Positions 48,681-57,957 of a DNA stretch of 64,000 bases are shown here, in pieces. Made by a program: the position numbers and the translations under genes. This DNA comes from Yoonia sp. (GTDB taxonomy: Bacteria; Pseudomonadota; Alphaproteobacteria; Rhodobacterales; Rhodobacteraceae): positions 1 through 64,000 of the forward strand of contig NZ_JACUUJ010000013.1 in assembly GCF_014859355.1 (NCBI RefSeq), written 5' to 3'. The first letter of the stretch is position 1, and each line of letters begins with the position of its first letter. The notes under the pieces were generated by a model. That model saw only the letters and a list, made by a program, of their open reading frames with translations, was not told the origin of the DNA and made no database searches.

Positions 48681-49115
48681 CTAATGCCCCATGATCATAC
48701 CTTCGAGCGCATCCTTTTCCATCGACAATTGGGACAGCCGCGCCTTGACCACATCACCGATTGAAATTAGGCCAATCATCTTGCCATCATCCATGACCGG
48801 CAGGTGGCGAAAACGTCCATCGGTCATCTTTTGCAGCACGTCGTCTGCCGTGTCACCCGCTGTGCAAGTGATCAGGTTTGCTGTCATCATGCCGCTGACC
48901 GGTTCATCCAGACAAAGCGCGCCGCGCCGCCCCAATTCGCGCACGATGTCGCGTTCAGACAGGATCCCGTCCAGCGACACGCCATCATGGGACACAACGA
49001 CCGTGCCGATCCGTTTTTCTGATAGCAATGTGACAGCCGCGCGCACATGATCCGTCGGCTTGACTGACACAATACCATAATCGGCTTTGGATTTAAGGAT
49101 TTGTGAAACGATCAT
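48681..49115 (-). CDS. Two-CBS-domain protein
   Basis: 144 residues made of a CBS pair: the first around residues 10-65 (SVKPTDHVRAAVTLLSEKRI, GILSERDIVREL), the second around 75-130 (ITCTAGDTADDVLQKMTDGR, LISIGDVVKARL). Stand-alone CBS pairs usually sense adenine nucleotides and regulate partners; none can be named here. It lies 64 bases upstream of coaD on the same strand and 38 bases from the stop of a LysR gene. Confidence 0.9.
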   Translation of the reverse strand: MIVSQILKSKADYGIVSVKPTDHVRAAVTLLSEKRIGTVVVSHDGVSLDGILSERDIVRELGRRGALCLDEPVSGMMTANLITCTAGDTADDVLQKMTDGRFRHLPVMDDGKMIGLISIGDVVKARLSQLSMEKDALEGMIMGH

Positions 49116-49152
49116 GGCGGCCTCCCTGTCGCTGGTATGATGGTTTAGCGTG

Positions 49153-50055
49153 TCAAATTGCAGGGCCGCCTGTCAAGCACGCCGTGCGTTCCAGCCGCGC
49201 CACTTCTGCCTGCATCCCTGCGATCAAGGCCGCAGCAAACCGCGTCAGCCGGTCCGATTGCCGGTCTGACGTATGGCGCACCAGATAAAACGACCGGGTC
49301 AGCGATACCGTATCGACCAGCACGCGGCGTAGTTCGGGCGCGAAGGGCAACGCGAAATCATGCACGATACCCACGCCCGCCTGCCGCAGCATCTGCAACT
49401 GCACTGCGACGGAATTTGATGCCATCTGCACCCCATCCAGCCCCAGATCACCCAGATAATCCAGTTCCTTGTCAAAAATCATATCGGGGATATAGCCAAC
49501 AATCCGCCGCCCGCGCAGTCCGGCCCGCGTTGTCATCGGGGGGGCATCGGCCCGGGTGGCCAGATGCAGGTGATAATCGGTGATCTTTTCCACGGTCAGG
49601 CGGCCTGCCGCCGGCGGGCTGACGGCAATCGCCATATCCGCCTCGCGGCGCGACAGGTTGACGACGCGGGGCAGCGCCAGAATTTGGACCTCCAAATCGG
49701 GGTTTTCCGCCTGAATCGCCGCGCAGACCTGCGGCAGCACGAAATTTGCGGCCCCATCCGGCGCACCGATTCTGATCTGCCCGGTCAGCGCGGCCGATGC
49801 CCCCTGTCCTTCGTCAAAGGCCAGCGCCAGCTGCGCTTCGGCCTCGGCGGCGCGGTCGCGCATCCGTTCGCCCAGATCGGTCAGGGCATAGCCCTGCGGG
49901 GATTTTACGAATAAGGCCGCCCCCATGCTGCGTTCCAGCCTGGCCACCCGACGGCCCAGCGTGGCCGGATCCATCCGCAACACTGGGGCCGCGCCAGACA
50001 GGCTTTCGGCGCGGGCCACCGCCAGAAACACCCGCATGTCATCCCAGTTTTCCAT
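49153..50055 (-). CDS. LysR family regulator, likely of the valine-degradation operon
   Basis: 300 residues with an N-terminal helix-turn-helix (MENWDDMRVFLAVARAESLS, MDPATLGRRVARLERSMG) and a substrate-binding-like effector domain (TGQIRIGAPDGAANFVLPQV, QMLRQAGVGIVHDFALPFAP). The open frame extends to 50076; ATG 50055 gives the typical start. It is divergent from mmsA with a 95-base gap holding two dyads, so control of that operon is probable. Effector unknown. Confidence 0.88.
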   Translation of the reverse strand: MENWDDMRVFLAVARAESLSGAAPVLRMDPATLGRRVARLERSMGAALFVKSPQGYALTDLGERMRDRAAEAEAQLALAFDEGQGASAALTGQIRIGAPDGAANFVLPQVCAAIQAENPDLEVQILALPRVVNLSRREADMAIAVSPPAAGRLTVEKITDYHLHLATRADAPPMTTRAGLRGRRIVGYIPDMIFDKELDYLGDLGLDGVQMASNSVAVQLQMLRQAGVGIVHDFALPFAPELRRVLVDTVSLTRSFYLVRHTSDRQSDRLTRFAAALIAGMQAEVARLERTACLTGGPAI

Positions 50056-50062
50056 CGTATCC

Positions 50063-50134
50063 TTGCATTTTTGCAAAACGGTTTTGGGATATTGGTTCTT
50101 TTACAGTTAAAAACGCAAGACTATAATCCTTGCG
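50063..50134 (+). promoter_or_regulatory. mmsA promoter with LysR-type dyads
   Basis: TTGCA-tttt-TGCAA (50063-50076) is a perfect dyad with the T-N11-A spacing of LysR sites. A TATAAT -10 (50122-50127) follows TTTACA (50100-50105) at 16 bases. CGCAAG (50114-50119) and CTTGCG (50129-50134) flank the -10 as a second perfect inverted repeat. Confidence 0.6.
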
Positions 50135-50150
50135 AACACAGGAGGATCCC

Positions 50151-51650
50151 ATGAAAGAACTGACCCATTATATCGGCGGCGCCCACGTCAAAGGCACGTC
50201 AGGCCGTTTCGCGGACGTCATGAACCCCGCCACCGGCGAAGTGCAAGCGCGGGTGCCGCTGGCCAACGCCGAAGAACTGGCGCAAGCCGTGGACATCGCC
50301 GCCAAGGCGCAGCCTGCTTGGGCCGCTGTGAACCCGCAACGCCGCGCGCGCATCATGATGGCCTTTGTCGGCCTGTTGAACCGCGACATGGACAAACTGG
50401 CCGAGGCGCTGAGTCGCGAACATGGCAAAACCCTGCCAGACGCCAAAGGCGACGTGATTCGCGGGTTGGAGGTCGTGGAATACTGCATCGGCGCGCCGCA
50501 ACTGCTGAAAGGTGAATACACCGACAGCGCCGGCCCCGGCATCGACATGTATTCGATGAAACAGGCGCTGGGTGTCACCGCCGGCATCACGCCGTTCAAC
50601 TTCCCCGCCATGATCCCGATGTGGATGTTCGCCCCCGCCATTGCCTGCGGCAACGCCTTTATCCTCAAACCATCCGAACGCGACCCGTCGGTGCCCTTGA
50701 TGTTGGCCGAGCTGATGGAAGAAGCAGGTCTGCCCAAAGGCATTCTGCAAGTCGTCAACGGCGACAAGGAAGCGGTGGATGCGATCCTTGATCATGACGT
50801 GATCCAGTCAATCGGGTTTGTCGGCTCGACCCCGATTGCGGAATATATCTATGGGCGCGGTTGCGCCAACGGCAAGCGGGTGCAGTGTTTTGGTGGCGCG
50901 AAAAACCACATGATCATCATGCCCGATGCCGATATGGATCAGGTTGCCGATGCGCTGATTGGCGCAGGCTATGGCGCTGCGGGCGAACGCTGCATGGCGA
51001 TTTCCGTGGCGGTGCCCGTGGGCGATGAAACCGCCGACCGCCTGATCGCAAAACTGGTGCCGCGCATCGAAAAGCTGAAGGTCGGGCCATATACGGCAGG
51101 CAACGATGTGGATTACGGCCCTGTCGTGACAGCCGCCGCCAAGGCCAACATCCTGAACCTGATCGAAAGCGGGATCACGCAAGGCGCCGAACTGGTCGTC
51201 GATGGGCGCGATTTCAGCCTTCAAGGCTATGAAGACGGCTATTTCGTCGGTCCACATCTGTTCGACCGGGTGACAAAGGACATGGATATCTACAAAAAGG
51301 AAATCTTTGGCCCCGTCTTGTCGTGTGTGCGCGCGCAAACCTATGAAGAGGCGCTGGGGTTGGCGATGGACCACGAATATGGCAACGGCACCGCGATCTT
51401 TACCCGCGACGGCGATGCGGCGCGTGATTTTGCCAACCGGATCAACATTGGCATGGTCGGAGTAAACGTGCCGATCCCTGTGCCGCTGGCCTATCACACC
51501 TTTGGCGGCTGGAAAAAATCCATGTTCGGCGATCTGAACCAGCACGGGCCGGATGCGTTCAAATTCTACACGCGGACCAAAACGATCACGTCACGCTGGC
51601 CGTCGGGGATCAAGGACGGCAGCGCCTTTTCCATGCCGCTGATGGAATAA
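50151..51650 (+). CDS. mmsA: Methylmalonate-semialdehyde dehydrogenase (CoA-acylating)
   Basis: 499-residue aldehyde dehydrogenase converting (methyl)malonate semialdehyde to propionyl- or acetyl-CoA, the end of valine degradation. Visible are the fold motif GITPFNFPAMIPMWMFAPAI, the NAD region GFVGSTPIAEYIY, the nucleophile Cys in GAAGERCMAIS (around residue 284) and EIFGPVLSCVRA. The frame is open from 50130; ATG 50151 has AGGAGG upstream. First gene of an operon with an acyl-CoA dehydrogenase, a 3-hydroxyisobutyryl-CoA hydrolase-like gene and mmsB. Confidence 0.96.
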   Translation: MKELTHYIGGAHVKGTSGRFADVMNPATGEVQARVPLANAEELAQAVDIAAKAQPAWAAVNPQRRARIMMAFVGLLNRDMDKLAEALSREHGKTLPDAKGDVIRGLEVVEYCIGAPQLLKGEYTDSAGPGIDMYSMKQALGVTAGITPFNFPAMIPMWMFAPAIACGNAFILKPSERDPSVPLMLAELMEEAGLPKGILQVVNGDKEAVDAILDHDVIQSIGFVGSTPIAEYIYGRGCANGKRVQCFGGAKNHMIIMPDADMDQVADALIGAGYGAAGERCMAISVAVPVGDETADRLIAKLVPRIEKLKVGPYTAGNDVDYGPVVTAAAKANILNLIESGITQGAELVVDGRDFSLQGYEDGYFVGPHLFDRVTKDMDIYKKEIFGPVLSCVRAQTYEEALGLAMDHEYGNGTAIFTRDGDAARDFANRINIGMVGVNVPIPVPLAYHTFGGWKKSMFGDLNQHGPDAFKFYTRTKTITSRWPSGIKDGSAFSMPLME

Positions 51651-51730
51651 GCCCGACGCAGGCTTGCCAAGTTGGGGCAAAGCGCCCAAGAATATGAACA
51701 ACCGTTCAATTCATGCTGATGGGAGGCATC

Positions 51731-52867
51731 ATGGACTTTGCCCTGACCGAAGAACAAACCGCCATCTTTGACATGGCACAAGCCTTTGGCGCGGAACACA
51801 TCGCGCCAAAGGCCCGCGACTGGGAAGCCGCAGGCACGATCCCCAAACAACTGTGGCGCGATCTGGCGGCCTTGGGCTTTGGCGGGCTTTATGTATCCGA
51901 GGAAAACGGTGGTGCAGGTCTGACCCGGCTGGATGCGACATTGGTGTTCGAGGCGCTGTCGCAATCCTGCGCGTCGGTGGCGGCCTTTTTGTCGATCCAC
52001 AACATGTGCGCCCGGATGATCGACACCTATGGTTCGGAACCATTGCGCGCGCGTGTTTTGCCCAAGGTCCTGACGATGGAAACGATCCTGTCGTATTGCC
52101 TGACCGAACCCGGCTCAGGCTCGGACGCTGCCGCGCTGAAAACGCGCGCACTGCGCAGCAATGACGGATATCGCCTGACCGGAACCAAGGCCTTTATTTC
52201 GGGGGGCGGCTATTCAGACGCCTATATCGTCATGGCCCGCACCGGTGATGACGGCCCCAAGGGCATCAGTGCCTTTTTGGTGATGGACGGTGCGCCCGGC
52301 CTGTCGTTCGGCGGGCTAGAAGACAAGATGGGCTGGCGGTCGCAACCCACGCGGCAGGTGCAGATGGACGCTTGCGAAACCGCGGCAGATAACCTGCTGG
52401 GCGAAGAAGGCCAGGGTTTCAAATACGCGATGGCCGGGCTTGATGGCGGGCGACTGAACATCGCAGCCTGTTCACTGGGGGCGGCACAAGCTGCCCTTGA
52501 CAAGACGCTGGCCTATATGCGCGAACGTCACGCATTCGGCAAATCCATCGACCAGTTTCAGGGGCTGCAATTCCGGCTGGCTGATATGGAAATCGACCTG
52601 CAATCAGCGCGCACCTTTCTGCGGCAGGCGGCATGGAAACTGGACACCGGCGCATCCGACGCCAGCAAATTCTGCGCGATGGCCAAAAAACAGGTGACAG
52701 AGGTCGGCAGCCGCGTGGCCGACGGATGCCTGCAATTGCACGGCGGCTATGGCTATCTTGCGGATTACGGAATCGAAAAAATCCTGCGCGATTTGCGGGT
52801 GCATCAAATACTGGAAGGCACCAATGAAATCATGCGCCTGATCACCGCACGGCACCTGATCAAATAA
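51731..52867 (+). CDS. Acyl-CoA dehydrogenase, likely isobutyryl-CoA dehydrogenase
   Basis: 378-residue FAD-dependent acyl-CoA dehydrogenase. Signature 1 is in CLTEPGSGSDAAALKTRA, signature 2 in QLHGGYGYLADYGIEKILRD, and the catalytic Glu in ILEGTNEIMRLI, placed as in short/branched-chain members. The operon places it at isobutyryl-CoA to methacrylyl-CoA in valine breakdown. The frame is open from 51713; ATG 51731 has GGGAGG upstream. It lies 80 bases after mmsA. Confidence 0.92.
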   Translation: MDFALTEEQTAIFDMAQAFGAEHIAPKARDWEAAGTIPKQLWRDLAALGFGGLYVSEENGGAGLTRLDATLVFEALSQSCASVAAFLSIHNMCARMIDTYGSEPLRARVLPKVLTMETILSYCLTEPGSGSDAAALKTRALRSNDGYRLTGTKAFISGGGYSDAYIVMARTGDDGPKGISAFLVMDGAPGLSFGGLEDKMGWRSQPTRQVQMDACETAADNLLGEEGQGFKYAMAGLDGGRLNIAACSLGAAQAALDKTLAYMRERHAFGKSIDQFQGLQFRLADMEIDLQSARTFLRQAAWKLDTGASDASKFCAMAKKQVTEVGSRVADGCLQLHGGYGYLADYGIEKILRDLRVHQILEGTNEIMRLITARHLIK

Positions 52868-52892
52868 ACACCACCGCAAGGCAGCCAAGGCC

Positions 52893-53936
52893 ATGACCGA
52901 TATCATTATCCGCAAGACAGGCAACGCCGGACATATCACGCTGAACCGTCCAAAGGCGCTGAATGCGCTGACATGGGACATGTGCCTTGCGATCGAGGCG
53001 GCGCTTGATGATTGGCGCGGCACCGATGATGTGGCGCTTGTCATGATCGACGGCACGGGCGACCGCGCGTTTTGTTCGGGTGGTGACATCGCAGAAATGT
53101 ATGCCACAGCCAAACGCGGGGACTATGACTATGGCCAGCGGTTCTGGCGTGATGAATACCGGCTGAACGCCAAACTAGCGGAATACCCCAAGCCGATCGT
53201 CAGCTTTTTGCAGGGCTTTACCATGGGCGGCGGTGTCGGTGTGGGTTGCCATGCGGCGCACCGCGTTGTCTGTGACAGCAGCCGTATCGCCATGCCGGAA
53301 TGTACAATCGGGCTGGTGCCGGATGTGGGCGGGTCGCTGTTGCTGGCGCGCGCGCCGGGATATTGCGGGGAATTTCTGGGGCTGACAGGTGACCGTATGG
53401 ATGCAGGCGACGCGATCCATGCCGGCTTTGCCGATCATTTCATCCCCGAACGCGATTGGGGGGCTTTGAAATCAGCGCTGGCGCAAACCGGCGATGTGTC
53501 CGCCGTGACAGCCACAGCACACCCCGCCCCCGCCAGCCGATTGCACGACTGGCAGGCCGGGATTGACGCGGTGTTCTGCCACCCGACCCTTGCCGATATC
53601 TACGCCGCCATGCCCGACACCCCTGGCCCCGCCGTGGCCCATGCGCGCAAACTGATGGACCGCAACGCGCCCTTGGCCATGGCCGTGGCAAGCAGGATCA
53701 TCAAATCGGTGCGCGCGGCCCCACACATCCGCACGGCGCTGGATCATGAATTTCGCTATACTTTCCGCAGTGCAGAACAGGGCGATTTCATCGAAGGAAT
53801 CCGCGCGGCCATCATTGATCGCGACCGCAGCCCGCACTGGCAGCACAAGACATGGCAGGATGTGCCGGAAACCGAGATTTTGCGCATGACCGCCCCCTTG
53901 GGCGACGATGCGCTGCAATGGGAGGAAAGAACATGA
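52893..53936 (+). CDS. 3-hydroxyisobutyryl-CoA hydrolase / enoyl-CoA hydratase family
   Basis: 347-residue crotonase-fold protein of the long (HIBCH-like) type, longer than ordinary hydratases. The oxyanion loop is DRAFCSGGDIAEMY, then QGFTMGGGVGVGCHAAHRVV and the catalytic PECTIGLVPDVGGSLLLARA with Glu and Asp. It should release 3-hydroxyisobutyrate for MmsB, the next gene, which it overlaps by 4 bases (ATGA). No separate methacrylyl-CoA hydratase gene is in the cluster. Confidence 0.9.
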   Translation: MTDIIIRKTGNAGHITLNRPKALNALTWDMCLAIEAALDDWRGTDDVALVMIDGTGDRAFCSGGDIAEMYATAKRGDYDYGQRFWRDEYRLNAKLAEYPKPIVSFLQGFTMGGGVGVGCHAAHRVVCDSSRIAMPECTIGLVPDVGGSLLLARAPGYCGEFLGLTGDRMDAGDAIHAGFADHFIPERDWGALKSALAQTGDVSAVTATAHPAPASRLHDWQAGIDAVFCHPTLADIYAAMPDTPGPAVAHARKLMDRNAPLAMAVASRIIKSVRAAPHIRTALDHEFRYTFRSAEQGDFIEGIRAAIIDRDRSPHWQHKTWQDVPETEILRMTAPLGDDALQWEERT

Positions 53937-54799
53937 AAGTAGGCTTTATCGGTCTGGGGAACATGGGCGCGCCCATGGCGGCCAACCTGGCCAAGGACCA
54001 TGATGTCATCGGATTTGATCCCGTCGCACGGCCAGACGGTATCACCATGGCATCCAGCGCGGCAGAGGCAGCAAAAGACGCCGATGTCGTCATCACCATG
54101 CTGCCCAACGGCGACATCCTGCGCGCTGTGGCCCGCGAAATCCACCCGGCGATGAAACCCCGTGCAGTGCATCTGGATTGTTCCACCGTCGATGTGGACA
54201 GCGCACGCGCGGTTGCCGCACTGGCGGAAGAACACGGACTTGGTGCCATTGACGCCCCCGTTTCAGGCGGTATTGGCGGGGCGGCGAACGGCACGCTGAC
54301 CTTTATGGCAGGCGGGTCTGACGCCGCGTTTCAAACTGTCAAACCCCTGTTTGACATCATGGGGCAAAAAGCGGTGCACTGCGGCCCTGCGGGCAACGGG
54401 CAAGCCGCCAAGATCTGCAACAACATGATCCTTGGCGTCACCATGATCGCCACTTGCGAAGCCTTCGTGCTGGCCGACAAACTGGGGCTGGACCGGCAGG
54501 CAATGTTCGATGTGGTCAGCACATCGTCAGGGTCATCATGGTCGATGAACACCTATTGCCCCGCCCCCGGCATCGGCCCGGTTTCGCCCGCCGACAACAA
54601 CTATCAACCGGGGTTCGCCGCCGAACTGATGCTCAAAGACCTCAACCTTGCGCAAATGGCTGCCGCAGCCGCCGATGCAGACACGCCCATGGGGCAAGCC
54701 GCGCGCGATCTTTTTGCGCAGTTTGTCGAAACAGAAGACGGCAAGGGGCGTGATTTTTCAGCCATGCTGCCAAGGTTCGAAAAACGCCACCGGCCCTAA
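53933..54799 (+). CDS. mmsB: 3-hydroxyisobutyrate dehydrogenase
   Basis: 288-residue NAD-dependent beta-hydroxyacid dehydrogenase: 3-hydroxyisobutyrate to methylmalonate semialdehyde, the MmsA substrate. N-terminal MKVGFIGLGNMGAPMAANL binds NAD; DAPVSGGIGGAANGTLTFM and the catalytic-lysine segment GNGQAAKICNNMILGVTM are typical. The open frame extends upstream to 53852, but ATG 53933 overlaps the preceding stop and has GGGAGGAAA upstream. Last gene of the valine operon. Confidence 0.96.
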   Translation: MKVGFIGLGNMGAPMAANLAKDHDVIGFDPVARPDGITMASSAAEAAKDADVVITMLPNGDILRAVAREIHPAMKPRAVHLDCSTVDVDSARAVAALAEEHGLGAIDAPVSGGIGGAANGTLTFMAGGSDAAFQTVKPLFDIMGQKAVHCGPAGNGQAAKICNNMILGVTMIATCEAFVLADKLGLDRQAMFDVVSTSSGSSWSMNTYCPAPGIGPVSPADNNYQPGFAAELMLKDLNLAQMAAAAADADTPMGQAARDLFAQFVETEDGKGRDFSAMLPRFEKRHRP

Positions 54800-54866
54800 G
54801 CCAACAAATCAGGGGCGGCCACACCAGGCCCCGCCCCCGAGAAAAGGCTTCGATCTTCATCTTGGC

Positions 54867-54887
54867 AAAAAAACTCCCGCCGGAGGC
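54867..54887 (-). terminator. uvrA terminator, GCCTCCGGCGGGAG type
   Basis: On the minus strand GCCTCCGGCGGGAGT forms a CTCC/GGAG hairpin with loop GGCG and is followed by seven T (complement of 54867-54873). It lies about 35 bases after the uvrA stop. The same GCCTCCGGCGGGAGT-T(n) wording recurs between genes in many Roseobacter genomes, as I recall. Confidence 0.7.
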
Positions 54888-54921
54888 TCCCACAGTGGCC
54901 ACACAGGCCAACAGCTAAAGA

Positions 54922-57780
54922 TTACTCAGCTGCGACTGTCACCGCATCCAGCATCGGTTTCAGGTAACGCCCGGTGTGGCTTGCGACGACGTCTGCAACC
55001 TCTTCAGGTGTGCCGGTCGCCACGACCTTGCCACCTCCATCACCGCCTTCGGGACCGATATCAATGATATGATCAGCGGTTTTTATCACGTCAAGGTTGT
55101 GTTCGATTACCACCACCGAATTACCTTGTTCGACCAATTCATGCAGCACCTCTAACAGTTTGCGCACGTCTTCGAAATGCAGCCCCGTTGTCGGTTCATC
55201 CAGAATATACAGTGTGCGCCCCGTCGATTGCCGCGCCAGTTCCTTGGACAGTTTGACGCGCTGCGCCTCGCCGCCTGACAGGGTTGTGGCCTGCTGGCCC
55301 ACTTTGATATAGCCCAGACCGACGCGCATCAGCGCATCCATCTTCGTGCGGATTGACGGCACCGCGGTAAAAAACGTTTGCGCATCTTCGACAGTCATAT
55401 CGAGCACATCCGCGATGGATTTGCCCTTGAACTTGATCTCCAGCGTTTCGCGGTTATAGCGTGCGCCCTTGCAGGTTTCGCAGGTCACATAGACGTCAGG
55501 CAGGAAATGCATTTCGATCTTGATCACGCCATCACCCTGGCACGCCTCGCAACGCCCCCCCTTGACGTTGAATGAAAACCGCCCCGGTTTATAGCCGCGC
55601 GCCTTGGCCTCTGGCATCCCGGCGAACCAGTCGCGGATCGGGGTGAAGGCACCAGTATAGGTCGCGGGGTTCGACCGCGGGGTGCGCCCGATGGGCCGCT
55701 GGTCAATGTCGATCACCTTATCAAGGTATTCGAACCCTTTGATTGTTTCGCACGGCGCTGGCGTCTGCCGCGCCCCGTTCAGTTTCATCGAGGCGTTTTT
55801 GAACAGCGTTTCAATGGTCAGCGTGGATTTCCCCCCGCCCGACACACCGGTCACACAAACAAACTGCCCCAGCGGAAAATCGACCGTGACGTTTTGCAGA
55901 TTGTTCCCCGTCGCCTTGACCACCGTCAGCTTTTTGCCCTTGCCCTTGCGGCGTTTGGCAGGGATTGCGATTTTACGCGCGCCCGTCAGATACTGACCGG
56001 TGATCGATGCCGGATCAGCCATGATCTGCGCGGGCGTGCCCTTGGCCACAACCTGCCCGCCATGCACGCCTGCACCGGGGCCGATATCAAACACATAATC
56101 CGCCTCGCGGATCGCTTCTTCATCATGTTCGACAACGATCACCGTATTACCCTGATCGCGCAGGTTTTTCAGCGTGGTCAGCAGCCTGTCATTATCGCGC
56201 TGGTGCAAGCCGATGCTGGGTTCATCCAGCACATAAAGCACCCCTTGCAAGCCCGATCCGATCTGGCTGGCCAACCTGATGCGCTGGCTTTCGCCACCCG
56301 ACAGCGTGCCGGAATTACGCGATAACGTCAGATATTCCAGCCCGACGTTGTTCAAAAACCCCAAGCGTTCGCGAATTTCCTTCAAAATCGCCTTGGCAAT
56401 TTCATTTTTTTGGTTGCTCAGGCTGTCAGGCACCGCCTGACACCAGTCAAAGGCTTCCTTGATGGACATCTGCACCACCTGACCCACGTGCAAGCCACCG
56501 ATCTTGACCGCCAGCGCCTCGGCCCGCAGGCGATAACCACCGCAGGTGCCACAGGCGCGGTTGTTCTGAAAACTTTCAAATTCCTCGCGAATCCAGTTGC
56601 TGTCGGTTTCGCGATAGCGGCGTTCCATGTTCGGGATCACGCCTTCGAAAGGGCGTTCCACCTGATAGACGCGCCCGCCTTCGTCATAGCGGAACTTGAT
56701 TTCGTCCTTGCCCGATCCATACAGGAACACCTGCTGCACCTTTGGGTCCAGATCTTTCCAGCGGGCGTTTTTGTTAAACCCGTAATGTTTGGCGATCGCC
56801 TCGATTGTTTGCAGGAAATAGGGCGATTTGCCCTTGCGCCACGGGGCCAGTGCACCGTCAGCGATTTTCAGCGTCACATCAGGGACGACAAGTTGTTCAT
56901 CAAAAAACAGCTCGACCCCCAGACCGTCACAATCGGGACAAGCCCCAAAGGGCGCGTTGAATGAAAACAACCGTGGTTCGATTTCGGGGATCGTAAAACC
57001 CGACACCGGACAGGCGAAATTTTCTGAAAAGGTCATGCGTTCGGGGTCGCCCTCTACCGGGGCGGTTTCCAGAATGGCGATGCCATCGGCAAGGTCCAGT
57101 GCTGTGCGAAAACTGTCTGCAAGGCGGGTTTCCAGCCCGCTGCGCACAACGATCCTGTCCACAACCACGTCGATGTCATGGCGAAATTTCTTGTCCAGCG
57201 TGGGCGGTTCATCCAATTCGTAAAACTGCCCGTCCACCTTGACGCGCTGGAACCCCTGCTTGCGCAGGTCCAGAAATTCGCGGCGGTATTCGCCCTTGCG
57301 GTCACGGATGATCGGGGCAAGCAGATAACCGCGCGTGCCCTCTGCCAGCGCCATGACGCGATCAACCATATCCTGCACCTGCTGCGCCTCGATCGGTAAA
57401 CCTGTCGTGGGCGAATAGGGCGTGCCTGCCCGTGCAAACAGCAGGCGCAGGTAATCGTAAATCTCGGTGATGGTCCCGACCGTGGAACGCGGGTTTTTGC
57501 TGGTCGTTTTCTGTTCAATCGAAATCGCAGGTGACAGGCCGCTGATGTGGTCCACGTCAGGTTTTTCCATCATGTCCAGGAACTGGCGGGCATAGGCGCT
57601 CAGGCTTTCGACATAGCGCCGCTGGCCTTCGGCATAGATCGTATCAAAGGCAAGAGATGACTTGCCTGAACCGGACAGACCCGTAATCACTACAAGCTGC
57701 TCACGCGGAATATCCACGTCGATATTCTTGAGATTATGTTCGCGCGCGCCGCGCACTTCGATGTTTTTCAGCTCTGCCAT
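54922..57780 (-). CDS. uvrA: Excinuclease ABC subunit A
   Basis: 952-residue damage-recognition ATPase of nucleotide excision repair, loading UvrB. It has two ABC modules: Walker [15 protein letters not shown] near the N-terminus and [16 protein letters not shown] around residue 650, with signatures [14 protein letters not shown] and [14 protein letters not shown], and zinc-site cysteines in [20 protein letters not shown] and [21 protein letters not shown]. Length and domain order are normal. A one-mismatch LexA box lies 64-78 bases upstream. Confidence 0.98.
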   Translation of the reverse strand: MAELKNIEVRGAREHNLKNIDVDIPREQLVVITGLSGSGKSSLAFDTIYAEGQRRYVESLSAYARQFLDMMEKPDVDHISGLSPAISIEQKTTSKNPRSTVGTITEIYDYLRLLFARAGTPYSPTTGLPIEAQQVQDMVDRVMALAEGTRGYLLAPIIRDRKGEYRREFLDLRKQGFQRVKVDGQFYELDEPPTLDKKFRHDIDVVVDRIVVRSGLETRLADSFRTALDLADGIAILETAPVEGDPERMTFSENFACPVSGFTIPEIEPRLFSFNAPFGACPDCDGLGVELFFDEQLVVPDVTLKIADGALAPWRKGKSPYFLQTIEAIAKHYGFNKNARWKDLDPKVQQVFLYGSGKDEIKFRYDEGGRVYQVERPFEGVIPNMERRYRETDSNWIREEFESFQNNRACGTCGGYRLRAEALAVKIGGLHVGQVVQMSIKEAFDWCQAVPDSLSNQKNEIAKAILKEIRERLGFLNNVGLEYLTLSRNSGTLSGGESQRIRLASQIGSGLQGVLYVLDEPSIGLHQRDNDRLLTTLKNLRDQGNTVIVVEHDEEAIREADYVFDIGPGAGVHGGQVVAKGTPAQIMADPASITGQYLTGARKIAIPAKRRKGKGKKLTVVKATGNNLQNVTVDFPLGQFVCVTGVSGGGKSTLTIETLFKNASMKLNGARQTPAPCETIKGFEYLDKVIDIDQRPIGRTPRSNPATYTGAFTPIRDWFAGMPEAKARGYKPGRFSFNVKGGRCEACQGDGVIKIEMHFLPDVYVTCETCKGARYNRETLEIKFKGKSIADVLDMTVEDAQTFFTAVPSIRTKMDALMRVGLGYIKVGQQATTLSGGEAQRVKLSKELARQSTGRTLYILDEPTTGLHFEDVRKLLEVLHELVEQGNSVVVIEHNLDVIKTADHIIDIGPEGGDGGGKVVATGTPEEVADVVASHTGRYLKPMLDAVTVAAE

Positions 57781-57843
57781 GGGTCACCTTTTGTCCACGC
57801 CTCAGACATAAGCCGACCAAGCGCCCCGTCCAATACGTATCTA

Positions 57844-57858
57844 GAACATTAAGGAAAC
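57844..57858 (-). promoter_or_regulatory. Candidate LexA box upstream of uvrA
   Basis: On the minus strand GTTTCCTTAATGTTC fits GTTC-N7-GTTC with one change in the first half-site. uvrA is SOS-controlled in related bacteria and lexA itself is in this window with an exact box. Confidence 0.6.
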
Positions 57859-57887
57859 ATTTGCAGATTTATTTTCATATGTCATCG

Positions 57888-57920
57888 GTGACGCAGAAGC
57901 GATGTCGCGTTCTGCGTCAC
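57888..57920. repeat. 11-bp perfect inverted repeat between lpdA and uvrA
   Basis: GTGACGCAGAA (57888-57898) and TTCTGCGTCAC (57910-57920) with a centre that pairs further (GCG/CGC), giving a stem of about 14 bp with one bulge. It lies 38 bases after the lpdA stop on the minus strand and could end lpdA transcripts, but no T run follows. Confidence 0.6.
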
Positions 57921-57957
57921 TTTGATCGCGCTGGGTGAGTTTGCCTCCCCTTGCGGT

